DNA from: Thiobacillus sp. 63-78
Lineage (GTDB): Bacteria; Pseudomonadota; Gammaproteobacteria; Burkholderiales; Thiobacillaceae
Assembly: GCA_001899765.1 (NCBI GenBank)
Contig: MKWM01000054.1
Coordinates: forward strand, 1-35,207
Length of the DNA stretch: 35,207 bases
Direction: 5' to 3'
A program made the translations under genes and the position numbers. A model generated the notes under the pieces. The model had not been told where the DNA came from. It ran no database searches and worked only from the letters and a program-made list of their open reading frames with translations. Position 1 is the stretch's first letter, and every line of letters starts with the position of its first letter. Of this stretch, positions 9,913 to 18,257 are shown piece by piece.

Positions 9913-10821
9913 TTACTGCTGCTGCCAGGCATCTCCGCTGGACTTCTTCTCCACCCCGGCCACCGCACTCATGGTGTCGAGGATGGTATTCGGCAGGGAG
10001 GATATCCGCATGAACTGCCCCATCCCCACATCGGGGAACGCCAGGGCGATGCGGAAGCGGCCATGCGGCGATTCCACGTCCTTGTCGACCACGTAAATCT
10101 CGTACGGCAGGCCGGCAATGCTGTTCTGCATGTCGATCTTCTTGATCCAGTCGCCGTCGCTGTTCTCGCCGTCGTTCATCGCCACGCCGAACACGGCCAG
10201 CTTGCGATTGGGCAGCACGATCTCATAGATCTTGCTCGTCTTGCCCGCGCCCTTGGCCAGATTCTCGCGTACGGTCTTCACCGCCTCGGCAAAGCTGCCG
10301 TATTCAGCCAGCTTGTTCTTGTACGAATCCAGGCGCTCCATGCCGATCATGTAGCGGTAATTGCTCAGGCTGCCGGCGGATTCGTCACCGCCCAGTTCCT
10401 TGCCCGCACCCAACGCACTTTGCAGGCGCGCCTGCAAGGCCTTGACCGCATCTTCCTTCTTGGTGAAGGCCTTGCGGAAATAGGCGCGATACCAGTAGTC
10501 GGGGTTGGTGTACGTCACGCTGCCGTCCGCCTTCACCCCCACCCGGATCGCCGCACCCAGGATGGCATTGCCGCCCACTGCGCCCACTTCGTCGAGCATG
10601 GCGTCATCCGTGGCGACGACCACGCCATAACCCGCCAGGGTCTTGGGGAAATATTTGCCAACCACCTTGAATCCGCCGCTTTTCAGCCTGGATTCGACGG
10701 CCGTGGCCGCCGCCTGCACATTGCCGCTTGCCACCGAATCCCCCTGAATATAAGGGGAGATCGCCCATACGCTTGTCGAAAAAACAAGCAGAACCCACAT
10801 TGAAATCCATCGTGTCATCAT
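9913..10821 (-). CDS. Conserved exported protein of unknown function
   Basis: I do not recognise this 302-aa family. The N-terminus is a good Sec signal peptide: MMTRW, a hydrophobic stretch WVLLVFSTSVWA, and a predicted cut after VWA. The mature part begins ISPYIQGD and contains mixed alpha/beta sequence, several YxxY-like aromatic patches (NPDYWYRAYFRKAF), a YRYMIGMERLDSYKNKL segment, and no Cys pairs or metal motif. There is no further membrane segment, so it is probably periplasmic. The ATG at 10821 has AGGAG six bases upstream; an in-frame Met 8 codons earlier lacks one. It lies between rubredoxin and pilG, ends in its own terminator, and may be unrelated to pili. Confidence 0.8.
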   Translation of the reverse strand: MMTRWISMWVLLVFSTSVWAISPYIQGDSVASGNVQAAATAVESRLKSGGFKVVGKYFPKTLAGYGVVVATDDAMLDEVGAVGGNAILGAAIRVGVKADGSVTYTNPDYWYRAYFRKAFTKKEDAVKALQARLQSALGAGKELGGDESAGSLSNYRYMIGMERLDSYKNKLAEYGSFAEAVKTVRENLAKGAGKTSKIYEIVLPNRKLAVFGVAMNDGENSDGDWIKKIDMQNSIAGLPYEIYVVDKDVESPHGRFRIALAFPDVGMGQFMRISSLPNTILDTMSAVAGVEKKSSGDAWQQQ

Positions 10822-10957
10822 TGTCGTCTCCTGATCGACTGCCATTGGTTAACGCCGTCGTGCCGCACTTCCGTCCAGCCTGCGCGTACACACTCAGCCC
10901 ACCTCTCCCGCATTAACGTACCAGTCTGGGCATTACTTGAATGAAATCAACAAAATG

Positions 10958-11140
10958 TCAGATCTCCACCCGCTCGAAATCCTCCTTGCGCGCACCGCAA
11001 TCCGGACAGGTCCAGTTGATCGGGACGTCGTCCCAGCGTGTGCCGGGCGGAATGCCGTCTTCAGGCGCGCCGGTTTCCTCGTGATAGATGTAGCCGCAGA
11101 TCAGGCACATCCAGCTTTGGTATTCGGGAGGTTCGGACAT
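10958..11140 (-). CDS. rubA: Rubredoxin
   Basis: A 60-aa single-iron electron carrier. The iron ligands are C12 and C15 (CLICG) and C45 and C48 (CPDCG). The family hallmarks DGIPPGTRWDDVP and W43 are present. Length is typical of the short RubA type, slightly extended at both ends. It is cytoplasmic and passes single electrons to oxidoreductases; the partner is not shown here. It is divergent from thiD with a 53-bp gap that must hold both promoters. The Shine-Dalgarno sequence is poor. The rubredoxin-thiD-thiE-hemL neighbourhood is, from memory, common in betaproteobacteria. Confidence 0.95.
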   Translation of the reverse strand: MSEPPEYQSWMCLICGYIYHEETGAPEDGIPPGTRWDDVPINWTCPDCGARKEDFERVEI

Positions 11141-11159
11141 GGGTTCAAGGGGAATCGGC

Positions 11160-11165
11160 TAAAAT
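11160..11165 (+). promoter_or_regulatory. Candidate -10 element for thiD
   Basis: TAAAAT lies in an AT-rich dip inside the 53-bp rubA-thiD divergent spacer, 28 bases before the thiD ATG. No convincing -35 hexamer is visible at the usual distance. Confidence 0.35.
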
Positions 11166-11193
11166 TGGGGATTGATTTTAAAGCAGCGCTGTC

Positions 11194-12036
11194 ATGCCGC
11201 CTACTTTCTCCTCCAAGCCCACGCCACCGCTGGTGCTCAGCTTTGCCGCCTCCGATCCGACGGGCGGCGCAGGAATCCAGGCCGACCTGCTGACGCTGGC
11301 CAGCATGGGCTGCCATCCCCTGTCGGTGATCACCGCCCTCACGGTGCAGGATACTGCCGGCATAGACGAGATTCTGGTGATCGATGCCGAGTGGGTGGCG
11401 GACCAGGCCCGCATGCTGCTGGAAGACGTGCCGGTCGCCGCGTTCAAGCTCGGCATGCTGGGCGGAGCCGAATCGATGGCGATGATCGCGGAAATCCTGT
11501 CCGACTATCCGGACATTCCGGTCATCCTCGACCCGGTGCTGGCCTCCGGACGCGGCGACGAACTGGCCACCGACGACATGATCGCCGCCATGCGCGACCT
11601 GCTGATCCCGCAGACCAGCATTCTCACGCCCAACAGCCACGAAGCGCGACGGCTGGCGTCGTTCGAATCGGACGATGACGACATGGATCTCGCCGCCTGC
11701 GCCAGACACCTCACCGATCTCGGCTGCGAATACGTACTCATCACCGGCACCCACGAAGCGACACCGCGCGTGCTGAACAGCCTGTACGACACCAACGGGC
11801 ATGTCCAGACCGATGCCTGGGACCGCCTGCCCGGCAGTTATCACGGCTCGGGCTGCACGCTTGCCTCGGCCATCGCCGCAGCCCTGGCCTACGGGCAGGA
11901 GATTCCGCAGGCGGTGCGTGACGCGCAAAATTTCACTTATGAATCCCTGAAGGCCGCGTTCCGCCCCGGCATGGGGCAATACATCCCCGAACGTTTTTTC
12001 TGGGCGCAGGATGAACAGGTCGAAGGCAATGCCTGA
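11194..12036 (+). CDS. thiD: ThiD, hydroxymethylpyrimidine/phosphomethylpyrimidine kinase
   Basis: A 280-aa ribokinase-fold enzyme that phosphorylates HMP to HMP-P and then HMP-PP with ATP, in cytoplasmic thiamine synthesis. Visible motifs: SFAASDPTGGAGIQAD near the N-terminus (substrate site), ALTVQDTAG, DPVLASGRGD, LTPNSHEA, and the anion-hole/catalytic motif GSYHGSGCTLASAIAA near the C-terminus. Length is typical of stand-alone ThiD. There is no clear Shine-Dalgarno sequence at ATG 11194, and the leader is short. ThiE starts 8 bases after the stop, so the two consecutive thiamine steps are probably co-transcribed. It is divergent from rubredoxin. Confidence 0.95.
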   Translation: MPPTFSSKPTPPLVLSFAASDPTGGAGIQADLLTLASMGCHPLSVITALTVQDTAGIDEILVIDAEWVADQARMLLEDVPVAAFKLGMLGGAESMAMIAEILSDYPDIPVILDPVLASGRGDELATDDMIAAMRDLLIPQTSILTPNSHEARRLASFESDDDDMDLAACARHLTDLGCEYVLITGTHEATPRVLNSLYDTNGHVQTDAWDRLPGSYHGSGCTLASAIAAALAYGQEIPQAVRDAQNFTYESLKAAFRPGMGQYIPERFFWAQDEQVEGNA

Positions 12037-12044
12037 GTTTTTCC

Positions 12045-12680
12045 ATGCTTGAATTTCCGGGCGGCCTCTACGCGCTCACTTTCGAAACCGCGGACACCGG
12101 ACACCTGTTGCGGCAGGTCGAGGCCGCGCTCGCCGGAGGGGTCGCCGCGGTGCAATATCGCGACAAATCGGGCGACGTCGCGCGCCGTCATGAACAGGCG
12201 AGCGAACTGGTCGCGTTATGCCGCCGCTTCGGCGCGCCGCTGATCGTCAACGACGACCTGCGGCTGGCGGACCTTGCCGGGGCCGACGGCGTACACCTGG
12301 GACGCGACGACGGCAGTCTGCGCGAAGCACGCATCATTCTCGGCCCCGGCAAATTCATCGGGGCCTCGTGCTACCAGAGTCTCGATCTTGCGCGGGCGGC
12401 GCAGGCCGCAGGCGCCGACTACGTGGCGTTTGGCAGCTTTTTCGCATCGCGCACCAAACCGGATGCGCCGCGTGCCAGTCTTGATCTGCTGCGCGACGCG
12501 GCACCCCTCATCCAGGTGCCGCTGGTCGCCATCGGCGGGATCACGCCGGCCAACGCGCCGTCGTTGCTCGATGCCGGAGCCGACAGTCTGGCTGTGCTAT
12601 CGGCCTTGTTCGATACCCCCGACGTCCGGATCGCCGCGCACGACCTGAATCAATTATTCGAAACCGAATCCGAAGAGTGA
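12045..12680 (+). CDS. thiE: ThiE, thiamine phosphate synthase
   Basis: A 211-aa TIM-barrel enzyme joining HMP-PP and hydroxyethylthiazole phosphate to give thiamine phosphate. Family motifs are VQYRDKSGD (usually QxRxK), [52 protein letters not shown] and AIGGITPAN. These cover the pyrophosphate and thiazole sites in the expected order. It begins 8 bases after thiD and ends 22 bases before the hemL start used here, so thiD-thiE-hemL could be one transcript. The Asp/Glu-rich tail (ETESEE) is unremarkable. Confidence 0.95.
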   Translation: MLEFPGGLYALTFETADTGHLLRQVEAALAGGVAAVQYRDKSGDVARRHEQASELVALCRRFGAPLIVNDDLRLADLAGADGVHLGRDDGSLREARIILGPGKFIGASCYQSLDLARAAQAAGADYVAFGSFFASRTKPDAPRASLDLLRDAAPLIQVPLVAIGGITPANAPSLLDAGADSLAVLSALFDTPDVRIAAHDLNQLFETESEE

Positions 12681-12702
12681 ACGCCCAACGATGAAAGCAG
12701 CC

Positions 12703-13980
12703 ATGACCCGTAACGAACAGCTATTCGAACAATCGCAGCAAGTCATCCCCGGCGGGGTCAACTCGCCGGTACGTGCTTTCAGAAGCGTTGGCGGCACCCC
12801 GGTGTTCTTCAGTCGCGCCAGGGGCTCCCGCGTATGGGATGCCGATGGCCGCGAATACATCGACTATGTCGGTTCGTGGGGGCCGGCCATCCTCGGCCAC
12901 GCCCACCCCGGCACCGTCAAGGCGGTGCAGGACGCCGCCGCCAACGGCCTGTCGTTCGGCGCACCGACCGAAGCCGAACTGACCATCGCCACGCGCATCA
13001 CCCAGCTCGTACCCAGCATCGAGAAGGTGCGGCTGGTGTCGTCCGGCACCGAGGCGACCATGAGCGCGATCCGTCTGGCGCGCGGTTTCACCGGGCGCAG
13101 CAAATTCATCAAGTTCGAAGGCTGCTACCACGGCCATGCCGACTTCCTGCTGGTGAAGGCCGGCTCCGGCGCACTCACCTTCGGCAACCCGACCTCGGCC
13201 GGCGTACCGCCCGAAGTGGCGGCACAGACCATCGTGCTCGACTACAACGACGTCGCCGGACTGGAGCGCACCTTCGCCGGGATCGGCAGCGAAATCGCCT
13301 GCATCATCGTCGAGCCCTTCGCCGGCAACATGAACCTGGTCAAGCCGAACGCCGAATTCATGAGCGCGATGCGCCGGCTGTGCGACCAGCATGGTTCCCT
13401 GCTGATTTTCGACGAGGTGATGACCGGATTCCGCGTCGATCTCGGCGGCGCACAGAAACTGCTTGGCATCAAGCCCGATCTGACCACGCTCGGCAAGGTC
13501 ATCGGCGGCGGCATGCCGGTCGGTGCCTTCGGCGGCCGCGCCGACGTGATGGAGGCCCTGGCGCCGGTCGGCCCGGTGTATCAGGCCGGGACGCTGTCGG
13601 GCAACCCGGTCGCGGTGGCCGCCGGTCTGGCGACGCTGGATGCGATTTCCGAGCCCGGTTTCCATGCGGCGCTGACCGCCCGCACCGAAAAACTGGTGCA
13701 GGGGCTGACTGCCGCCGCAGAAGACGCCGGCGTCAGCTTCTGCGCCGACTCGGTCGGCGGCATGTTCGGGCTGTATTTCGCCGCGAGGCCGCCGGCAAGC
13801 TTTGCCGAAGTGATGCAATGCGACAAGGAAAAATTCAACCGTTTCTTTCACGCCATGCTCGATCGCGGCATGTATCTTGCCCCGTCCGCATTCGAAGCCG
13901 GCTTTGTCTCGGCCGCGCACAGCGATGCCGATATCGACGCCACCATCGCCGCGGCACACGATGTGTTTGGAAAGTTATAA
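12703..13980 (+). CDS. hemL: HemL, glutamate-1-semialdehyde 2,1-aminomutase
   Basis: A PLP-dependent class III aminotransferase-fold enzyme (425 aa) making 5-aminolevulinate in the C5 haem pathway. The N-terminus [12 protein letters not shown] is diagnostic. Further motifs are [60 protein letters not shown] and [17 protein letters not shown]. With the start at 12703 the PLP lysine is K265, the same number as in the E. coli enzyme, and the first residues (MTRNEQL) align with the family. An in-frame ATG at 12691 would add four residues and cannot be excluded. It lies downstream of thiD-thiE and apart from the hemCDXY genes at 20967-24868. Confidence 0.96.
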   Translation: MTRNEQLFEQSQQVIPGGVNSPVRAFRSVGGTPVFFSRARGSRVWDADGREYIDYVGSWGPAILGHAHPGTVKAVQDAAANGLSFGAPTEAELTIATRITQLVPSIEKVRLVSSGTEATMSAIRLARGFTGRSKFIKFEGCYHGHADFLLVKAGSGALTFGNPTSAGVPPEVAAQTIVLDYNDVAGLERTFAGIGSEIACIIVEPFAGNMNLVKPNAEFMSAMRRLCDQHGSLLIFDEVMTGFRVDLGGAQKLLGIKPDLTTLGKVIGGGMPVGAFGGRADVMEALAPVGPVYQAGTLSGNPVAVAAGLATLDAISEPGFHAALTARTEKLVQGLTAAAEDAGVSFCADSVGGMFGLYFAARPPASFAEVMQCDKEKFNRFFHAMLDRGMYLAPSAFEAGFVSAAHSDADIDATIAAAHDVFGKL

Positions 13981-13987
13981 ACCATTA

Positions 13988-14083
13988 ACCACAGAGACAC
14001 AGAGACACGGAGAAAAACAAACGCTTTCCTCTGTGTCCCAAGGGATACCGTCCCTGCGGGACATATCTCTGTGCCTCTGTGGT
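13988..14083. repeat. Palindromic intergenic repeat (CACAGAGACACAGAG family)
   Basis: Two 18-base arms, 13988-14005 and 14066-14083, are inverted copies with one mismatch (ACCACAGAGRCACAGAGA). Between them lies a smaller hairpin (GTCCC TGC GGGAC). Purine-rich CACAGAGACACAGAG repeats of this kind are, to my knowledge, dispersed in intergenic regions of many environmental bacteria. The right arm runs into the GGTGAG ribosome binding site of the next gene (14081-14086), so folding could hide it. Confidence 0.8.
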
Positions 14084-14086
14084 GAG
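14081..14086 (+). promoter_or_regulatory. Ribosome binding site inside a repeat arm
   Basis: GGTGAG lies 8 bases before ATG 14095 and is the only credible Shine-Dalgarno sequence for that gene. Its first three bases belong to the right arm of the 13988-14083 inverted repeat. Confidence 0.55.
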
Positions 14087-14094
14087 AAAACCCA

Positions 14095-15162
14095 ATGAAC
14101 GACGAACTGTCCCCCGAGGACGAACTGCGCCTCAACGTCCTCTTCAATACCGAACTCAAGGCGGTCCGCATCGACGAGTCCAGCATGACGCTGTGGGCGC
14201 TGACCCCGCAGGGCGAAGCCAGCGTGCCGCTCAAACCCACCGAGCGTTCCGACCGCTACCTGAAACGGGTGCGCGAGTTGCTGTCCGGCCATGCGCTGGG
14301 GTCGCCCGGCGGCTATCCGGTGCATCTCACGCGCTGGACCCGACAATCGCAGGCAGGACTATCGGCCCAGCATCTGGCGCAGCTGCTGCTGATCGCTGAA
14401 GAGGAGGCGGTGGTCGCGGTGGTGAACTCGCCCGCGCTGACCGACGAACTGGCCCGCTATGCCTGGTGGTGCATGCCGACGATTGAGAACGCGCGTTGCA
14501 TGCTGCTGCGCGATGTCGTATGCCGCGGCAGCATGGGCCGCACGCTGGCCGAGTTCCTGGTCGAGCATCTCGCCTTTCTGCACGAGGACGACCTCGGCAT
14601 TCTGGATACGGTCGCGGCGATGCTGTATTCCAGCGTACTCAGCGATGCCGAACGGCTATCGGTCTGGAAGCGCGGCAACAGCCGCAACGCCTACTACGTG
14701 GCGTTTCTCGAAATGCAGCCGGACCGGCTGCCCGGTCCGCGTGCCGCGCGCGCCGACCACGCCAGCGTGCCGCAGCTTGCCGGCAATCCCTACTGCGCGC
14801 TGCTCGACCGGGCTCTGTCGGCGCAGGGTCAGACTTTTCTCGCCACCCTCGCGACGGTCCTCGACCGCCCGGAAATCCAGGAAGTGGTGAATCACACGCT
14901 GAATGCCCTCGCCAACTGGTGCGCCCCGCTCCGTCAGGCGGATGAAGCCACGCGCGACAGCGCCCTTTCCGCGCTGCTCGCCGCTGCGCCGCAATTCGGG
15001 CCGGACTGCGCGGCGCTGGGCACGCTGGCCGCAGCGGATGCCGAGACGGTACGACCGATCTTCCTCAAGACCACAGCCATCGGCTCGCTGATGCGGCGCA
15101 AGATCCAGCCTGTCGTCACCCCTTTGCTCGACGCCATCACGGTACTTCGACGCCAGCCATAA
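14095..15162 (+). CDS. dsrS: DsrS-like conserved cytoplasmic protein
   Basis: A 355-aa soluble protein with no signal peptide, membrane segment or Cys motif. The N-terminal pattern LSPEDELRLNVLFNTELKAVRIDESSMTLWALTPQGEA, then YLKRVRELLSGHALGSPGGYPVHLTRWTR and EEAVVAVVNSPALTDELARYAWW, matches my memory of proteins annotated as sulfur reduction protein DsrS. These are encoded at the end of dsr operons of sulfur oxidisers; the molecular role is unclear. The rest is helical and repeat-like (ARM/HEAT-like by eye). No other dsr gene is in this window. It follows hemL after a repeat hairpin that supplies its ribosome binding site, and ends at a hairpin shared with convergent dsbD. Confidence 0.65.
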   Translation: MNDELSPEDELRLNVLFNTELKAVRIDESSMTLWALTPQGEASVPLKPTERSDRYLKRVRELLSGHALGSPGGYPVHLTRWTRQSQAGLSAQHLAQLLLIAEEEAVVAVVNSPALTDELARYAWWCMPTIENARCMLLRDVVCRGSMGRTLAEFLVEHLAFLHEDDLGILDTVAAMLYSSVLSDAERLSVWKRGNSRNAYYVAFLEMQPDRLPGPRAARADHASVPQLAGNPYCALLDRALSAQGQTFLATLATVLDRPEIQEVVNHTLNALANWCAPLRQADEATRDSALSALLAAAPQFGPDCAALGTLAAADAETVRPIFLKTTAIGSLMRRKIQPVVTPLLDAITVLRRQP

Positions 15163-15167
15163 AGCGC

Positions 15168-15199
15168 GAAGCCCTGCGGGCGCAGGCTCGCAGGGCTTC
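15168..15199. terminator. Bidirectional hairpin between convergent genes
   Basis: A perfect 11-bp stem (GAAGCCCTGCG / CGCAGGGCTTC) with a 10-base loop lies between the stop of the dsrS-like gene (15162) and the end of dsbD (15215). There is no T tract on either side, so its strength as an intrinsic terminator is uncertain. Confidence 0.6.
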
Positions 15200-15214
15200 A
15201 GGGGGCGCCGGACC

Positions 15215-17518
15215 TTACTGCCCGAGCGCCGAATCGAGGCTGGCGAGAAACTTGTCCGCCTTTTCGAAACCGATCACCTTGTAATCCGATTGCGCGCCCG
15301 TGTCGTCCCAGAAAATGAGGCCGGGCGGCCCGAACAGGTTGAAGCGTTTCAGCAAGGCCTTGTCGGCATCGGTGTTGGCCGTGACGTCGACCTGCAGCAG
15401 GACCATCTTGTGCAGGCGGGCCTGCACCCTGGGGTCACTGAAGGTCAGATGTTCCATTTCCTTGCACGACACGCACCAGTCCGCATAAAAATCGAGCATG
15501 ACCGGTCGGCCCTCGGTCCTGGCCGCGGCCAGTCGGGTATCGAGCTCGGCGACGCTCTTCACCCTCTCGAAGGCCACCCCTTCTTGCTCGGCCGCCATGG
15601 CAGCACCGCCCGCGCCGCCTTTGAAGACACTGCCCTTGTAAATCTCGAGTGGCTGCAACAGGTCGCGGCTGCCCGCCAGCATGCCGAGAATGATCGACAG
15701 CCCGCCGACCAGCAACACCACGCCGAGTCCCTTCCACAAACGCTTCCAGCCCGAGGCTTTCTCCGGCAGCGGATCGAGCGCATGCAGGTAGATCGCGGAC
15801 GCGATCAGCAGCACGGCCCACAGCAGCATGTTGACCCAGGCCGGGATGATCGGCGAGATCAGATAGATGGCGATCGCCAGCATCAGCACGCCGAAGAAGT
15901 ACTTCACCGCGTTCATCCAGCCGCCGGCGCGCGGCAGCAGCGCCCCCGCCGACAGGCCGACCAGCAGCAGGGGCACCCCCATGCCGAGCGCCAGCACGAA
16001 CAGCGCGACGCCGCCCAGCGTGGTGTTGCCGGTCTGTGCGATGAAGGCGAGCGCGGCCGCCAGCGGCGGCGCCACGCAGGGGCCGACGATGACGGCGGAC
16101 AGCGCGCCCATGACGAAGACGCCGATGAAATTGCCGCCCTTCATCTTGTTGGAGGCATCGGAGAACTTGCTTTGCAGCGCGCTCGGCAACTGGATCTCGA
16201 AAAAGCCGAACATCGACAGCGCCAGCAGGACGAAAATGCCGGCGCCGATGCCGAGCGCCCACGGGTTCTGCAGGGCGTTCGACAGCAGCGTGCCGGACAA
16301 GGCAGCCGCCACGCCGGCCAGCGCGTAAGTGATGGCCATGCCCAGCACGTAGGCGAGCGACAGCAGGAAGCCGCTGGTCTTGGTGAGTTCCTTTTTCTGT
16401 CCGGCGATGATGCCCGACAGGATCGGAATCATCGGGAACACGCACGGCGTCAGCGCCAGCAGCAGGCCGAATCCGAAGAAAGTGGCGACGACCGCCCAGA
16501 AGCTGCCGGCCTTCAATACGCGCTCGATCTTCGAGGTATCGGATTCATTGGCTACCGGCTTCGCGGCATCCGGGGTGGCGGATGCAGTCATGCCGCTTGC
16601 CGCAACGGAGGCGATGCCGCCGCCGACCGTCATGGAAAAGTCATGCTTGATCGGCGGATAGCAGACGCCGACCGCCTCGTTGCAGCCCTGCCAGGTGGCG
16701 GCCAGAACCAGTGTTTCGTTGCCGGCCAGCGGACGCGACAGCGCGAGGCGGGCGGACATGCCCTGGTGATATACCTCGGTACGGCCAAAACTCGGGTCGT
16801 CCTTGATGTCGCCCGCCGGCGTCTCGACACGCGTAATCGTGACGCCGGCAGGTGATTTGATGGTGTAGGCGAGCTTGTCGCGATACAGGTAGGTATGCGC
16901 GGTCGGCGTGTAATCCAGTTTGATCGTCTGCGCATCCGGCATGGCGGCGGAGACCAGGAACGCCTCGTCCGGCGGCAGAAGCTGCGGCATGCCCGTATCG
17001 CCGCCCAGGCTCTTCAGGCTGTCCAGCGCGGACGGCGCCGCCGCAGCGGCAACGGCAGACGAGGCGGACACCGCGGCCGCCACCAGTGCCGGCAGCTTGA
17101 TCGTGACGCTTTCGTTTTGCGGCGTATAGCACAGTCCGGCATCCGCACAGCCCTGCGACACGGTTTTCAGGGTGATCGACGTGGCGTCCGCAGTGCGCTG
17201 GATCGGCAGCACGATGCGCACGTCCTTGCGATAGGTCTCGACCGTGCCGAAGTTCTCGTCCTGTTTCATCTTGCCGGCCGGCTTCTGCGGCGAGCCCAGC
17301 GTCGCGCCATCGACTTCGAACTTGAACTTGTCGCGATACATGTAATAGCCATCGGCGATCTGCCAGTTCGCTTCCAGCGTATTGGCGTCCAGCGCACGGG
17401 CCGAGAACTTGAACGCGACATCGGGGTCAAGGAATTCATCGGCATGCGCGAGCGGAACATGCAGGAACGCACTGCCGAACATGGCCAGCAGGTTGATAAA
17501 ACGAATCCACTTAATCAT
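15215..17518 (-). CDS. dsbD: DsbD, thiol:disulfide interchange protein with duplicated N-terminal domain
   Basis: An inner-membrane protein carrying reducing power from cytoplasmic thioredoxin to periplasmic disulfide-isomerase and cytochrome-maturation partners. At 767 aa it is about 200 residues longer than classic DsbD. The signal peptide ends at AHA-DEF. Two alpha domains follow, each with a Cys pair: C-ADAGL-C near 122 and C-NEAVGV-C near 276, each preceded by a matching ADGYYMYRDK- or TAHTYLYRDK-like segment. The membrane domain carries TPCVFPMIPIL and GPCVAPPLAAAL (the redox Cys pair). The C-terminal thioredoxin domain has WCVSCK near 681. Its ATG lies inside the end of cutA (8-base overlap), so the two are co-translated, as in many proteobacteria. 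Confidence 0.95.
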   Translation of the reverse strand: MIKWIRFINLLAMFGSAFLHVPLAHADEFLDPDVAFKFSARALDANTLEANWQIADGYYMYRDKFKFEVDGATLGSPQKPAGKMKQDENFGTVETYRKDVRIVLPIQRTADATSITLKTVSQGCADAGLCYTPQNESVTIKLPALVAAAVSASSAVAAAAAPSALDSLKSLGGDTGMPQLLPPDEAFLVSAAMPDAQTIKLDYTPTAHTYLYRDKLAYTIKSPAGVTITRVETPAGDIKDDPSFGRTEVYHQGMSARLALSRPLAGNETLVLAATWQGCNEAVGVCYPPIKHDFSMTVGGGIASVAASGMTASATPDAAKPVANESDTSKIERVLKAGSFWAVVATFFGFGLLLALTPCVFPMIPILSGIIAGQKKELTKTSGFLLSLAYVLGMAITYALAGVAAALSGTLLSNALQNPWALGIGAGIFVLLALSMFGFFEIQLPSALQSKFSDASNKMKGGNFIGVFVMGALSAVIVGPCVAPPLAAALAFIAQTGNTTLGGVALFVLALGMGVPLLLVGLSAGALLPRAGGWMNAVKYFFGVLMLAIAIYLISPIIPAWVNMLLWAVLLIASAIYLHALDPLPEKASGWKRLWKGLGVVLLVGGLSIILGMLAGSRDLLQPLEIYKGSVFKGGAGGAAMAAEQEGVAFERVKSVAELDTRLAAARTEGRPVMLDFYADWCVSCKEMEHLTFSDPRVQARLHKMVLLQVDVTANTDADKALLKRFNLFGPPGLIFWDDTGAQSDYKVIGFEKADKFLASLDSALGQ

Positions 17519-17834
17519 GCTTTTCAGTCTCCTTGGCCATCCAGTCGAGATAAGCGGGCAAGCCGTGTGTGATCGGTACGGCGATCAGTTCGGGTACAGC
17601 GTAGGGATGGTGCGCGCGGACGATCACTTCGACCTGCGGGTAGTTTTCCGCGGTGGTCTTAATCAGCAGGGGAATTTCTTCCGCCGTGTCCACCCGCCCC
17701 TGCCAGCTGTAAATGGAGCGGCATGCCGTCAAAACGTTCACGCATGCCGCTGCGCGGCCCTCGACCAACGCGCGCGCCAGTTTCTCGGCATTCGCAACAT
17801 CGGGTACATTGGTCAATACTAACAAAGGTTCCAT
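17511..17834 (-). CDS. cutA: CutA, divalent-cation tolerance protein
   Basis: A 107-aa CutA1-family protein, small and trimeric in its characterised relatives. Visible signatures are LTNVPDVANAEKLARALVEGRAAACVNV, YSWQGRVDTAEEIPLLIKTT, VRAHHPYAVPELIAVPI and YLDWM. The role in copper tolerance is known from E. coli genetics; the biochemical function is unsettled. It overlaps dsbD by 8 bases. Only three bases separate its start codon from that of divergent fxsA, so its promoter and ribosome binding site must lie within fxsA coding DNA. No Shine-Dalgarno sequence is evident. Confidence 0.95.
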   Translation of the reverse strand: MEPLLVLTNVPDVANAEKLARALVEGRAAACVNVLTACRSIYSWQGRVDTAEEIPLLIKTTAENYPQVEVIVRAHHPYAVPELIAVPITHGLPAYLDWMAKETEKHD

Positions 17835-17837
17835 GTC

Positions 17838-18245
17838 ATGCGCTTTGGTTGGATTGTCCTATTGTTCCTGTCGTTTCCGGTACTGGAAGCCATCGGTATT
17901 TTCTGGGTGGCCAGTGTCATCGGCGGCTGGGTGCTGCTGTGGCTGCTGCTGGCGGCCGTCGCCGGCATCCTCCTGATTCGCGCCGAGCACGTCGTCTGGG
18001 GGCCGCGCCTGCTGTTTTCGTTGCAGTCGGGCGCGCATCCCCTGGCTTCCCTCTTCGCCAGCGGGCGTATTCTCCTCGCGGGCGGCCTGCTTGTCTTCCC
18101 CGGTTTCATCAGCGATGTCATCGCGCTTGTCCTGCTGCTGACCCCCGGCACCTGGGCCGGACGCAGGAAGGATCCGCTGCGCCCGGCAAACGACGACGTT
18201 CTGGAAGGCGAATTCAAACGGGAACCCGACGATCTGCTGCGCTGA
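17838..18245 (+). CDS. fxsA: FxsA-family membrane protein
   Basis: A 135-aa inner-membrane protein. Two hydrophobic stretches at the N-terminus (about 4-24 and 27-47) are followed by a third region around 75-105 (ILLAGGLLVFPGFISDVIALVLLLTPG). The motif GGLLVFPGFISDVIALVLLLP-like is characteristic of FxsA, the suppressor of F exclusion of phage T7. The C-terminus is hydrophilic and charged (KREPDDLLR), likely cytoplasmic. AAAGG nine bases upstream could be the ribosome binding site. It is head-to-head with cutA with a three-base gap. It ends 12 bases before the convergent SDR gene. Its cellular function is not known. Confidence 0.88.
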   Translation: MRFGWIVLLFLSFPVLEAIGIFWVASVIGGWVLLWLLLAAVAGILLIRAEHVVWGPRLLFSLQSGAHPLASLFASGRILLAGGLLVFPGFISDVIALVLLLTPGTWAGRRKDPLRPANDDVLEGEFKREPDDLLR

Positions 18246-18257
18246 ACGGCGGGCTGC

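Noticed and set aside
12721..13959. 412-codon open frame antisense to hemL
   Set aside because: It mirrors the hemL frame in GC-rich DNA, has no ribosome binding site, and its Gly/Ala/His/Gln/Arg-rich translation matches no family. hemL explains the region.
15290..16855. 521-codon plus-strand frame opposite dsbD
   Set aside because: The translation is His/Gln/Arg/Asp-rich, typical of an antisense shadow. The dsbD frame contains all expected domains.
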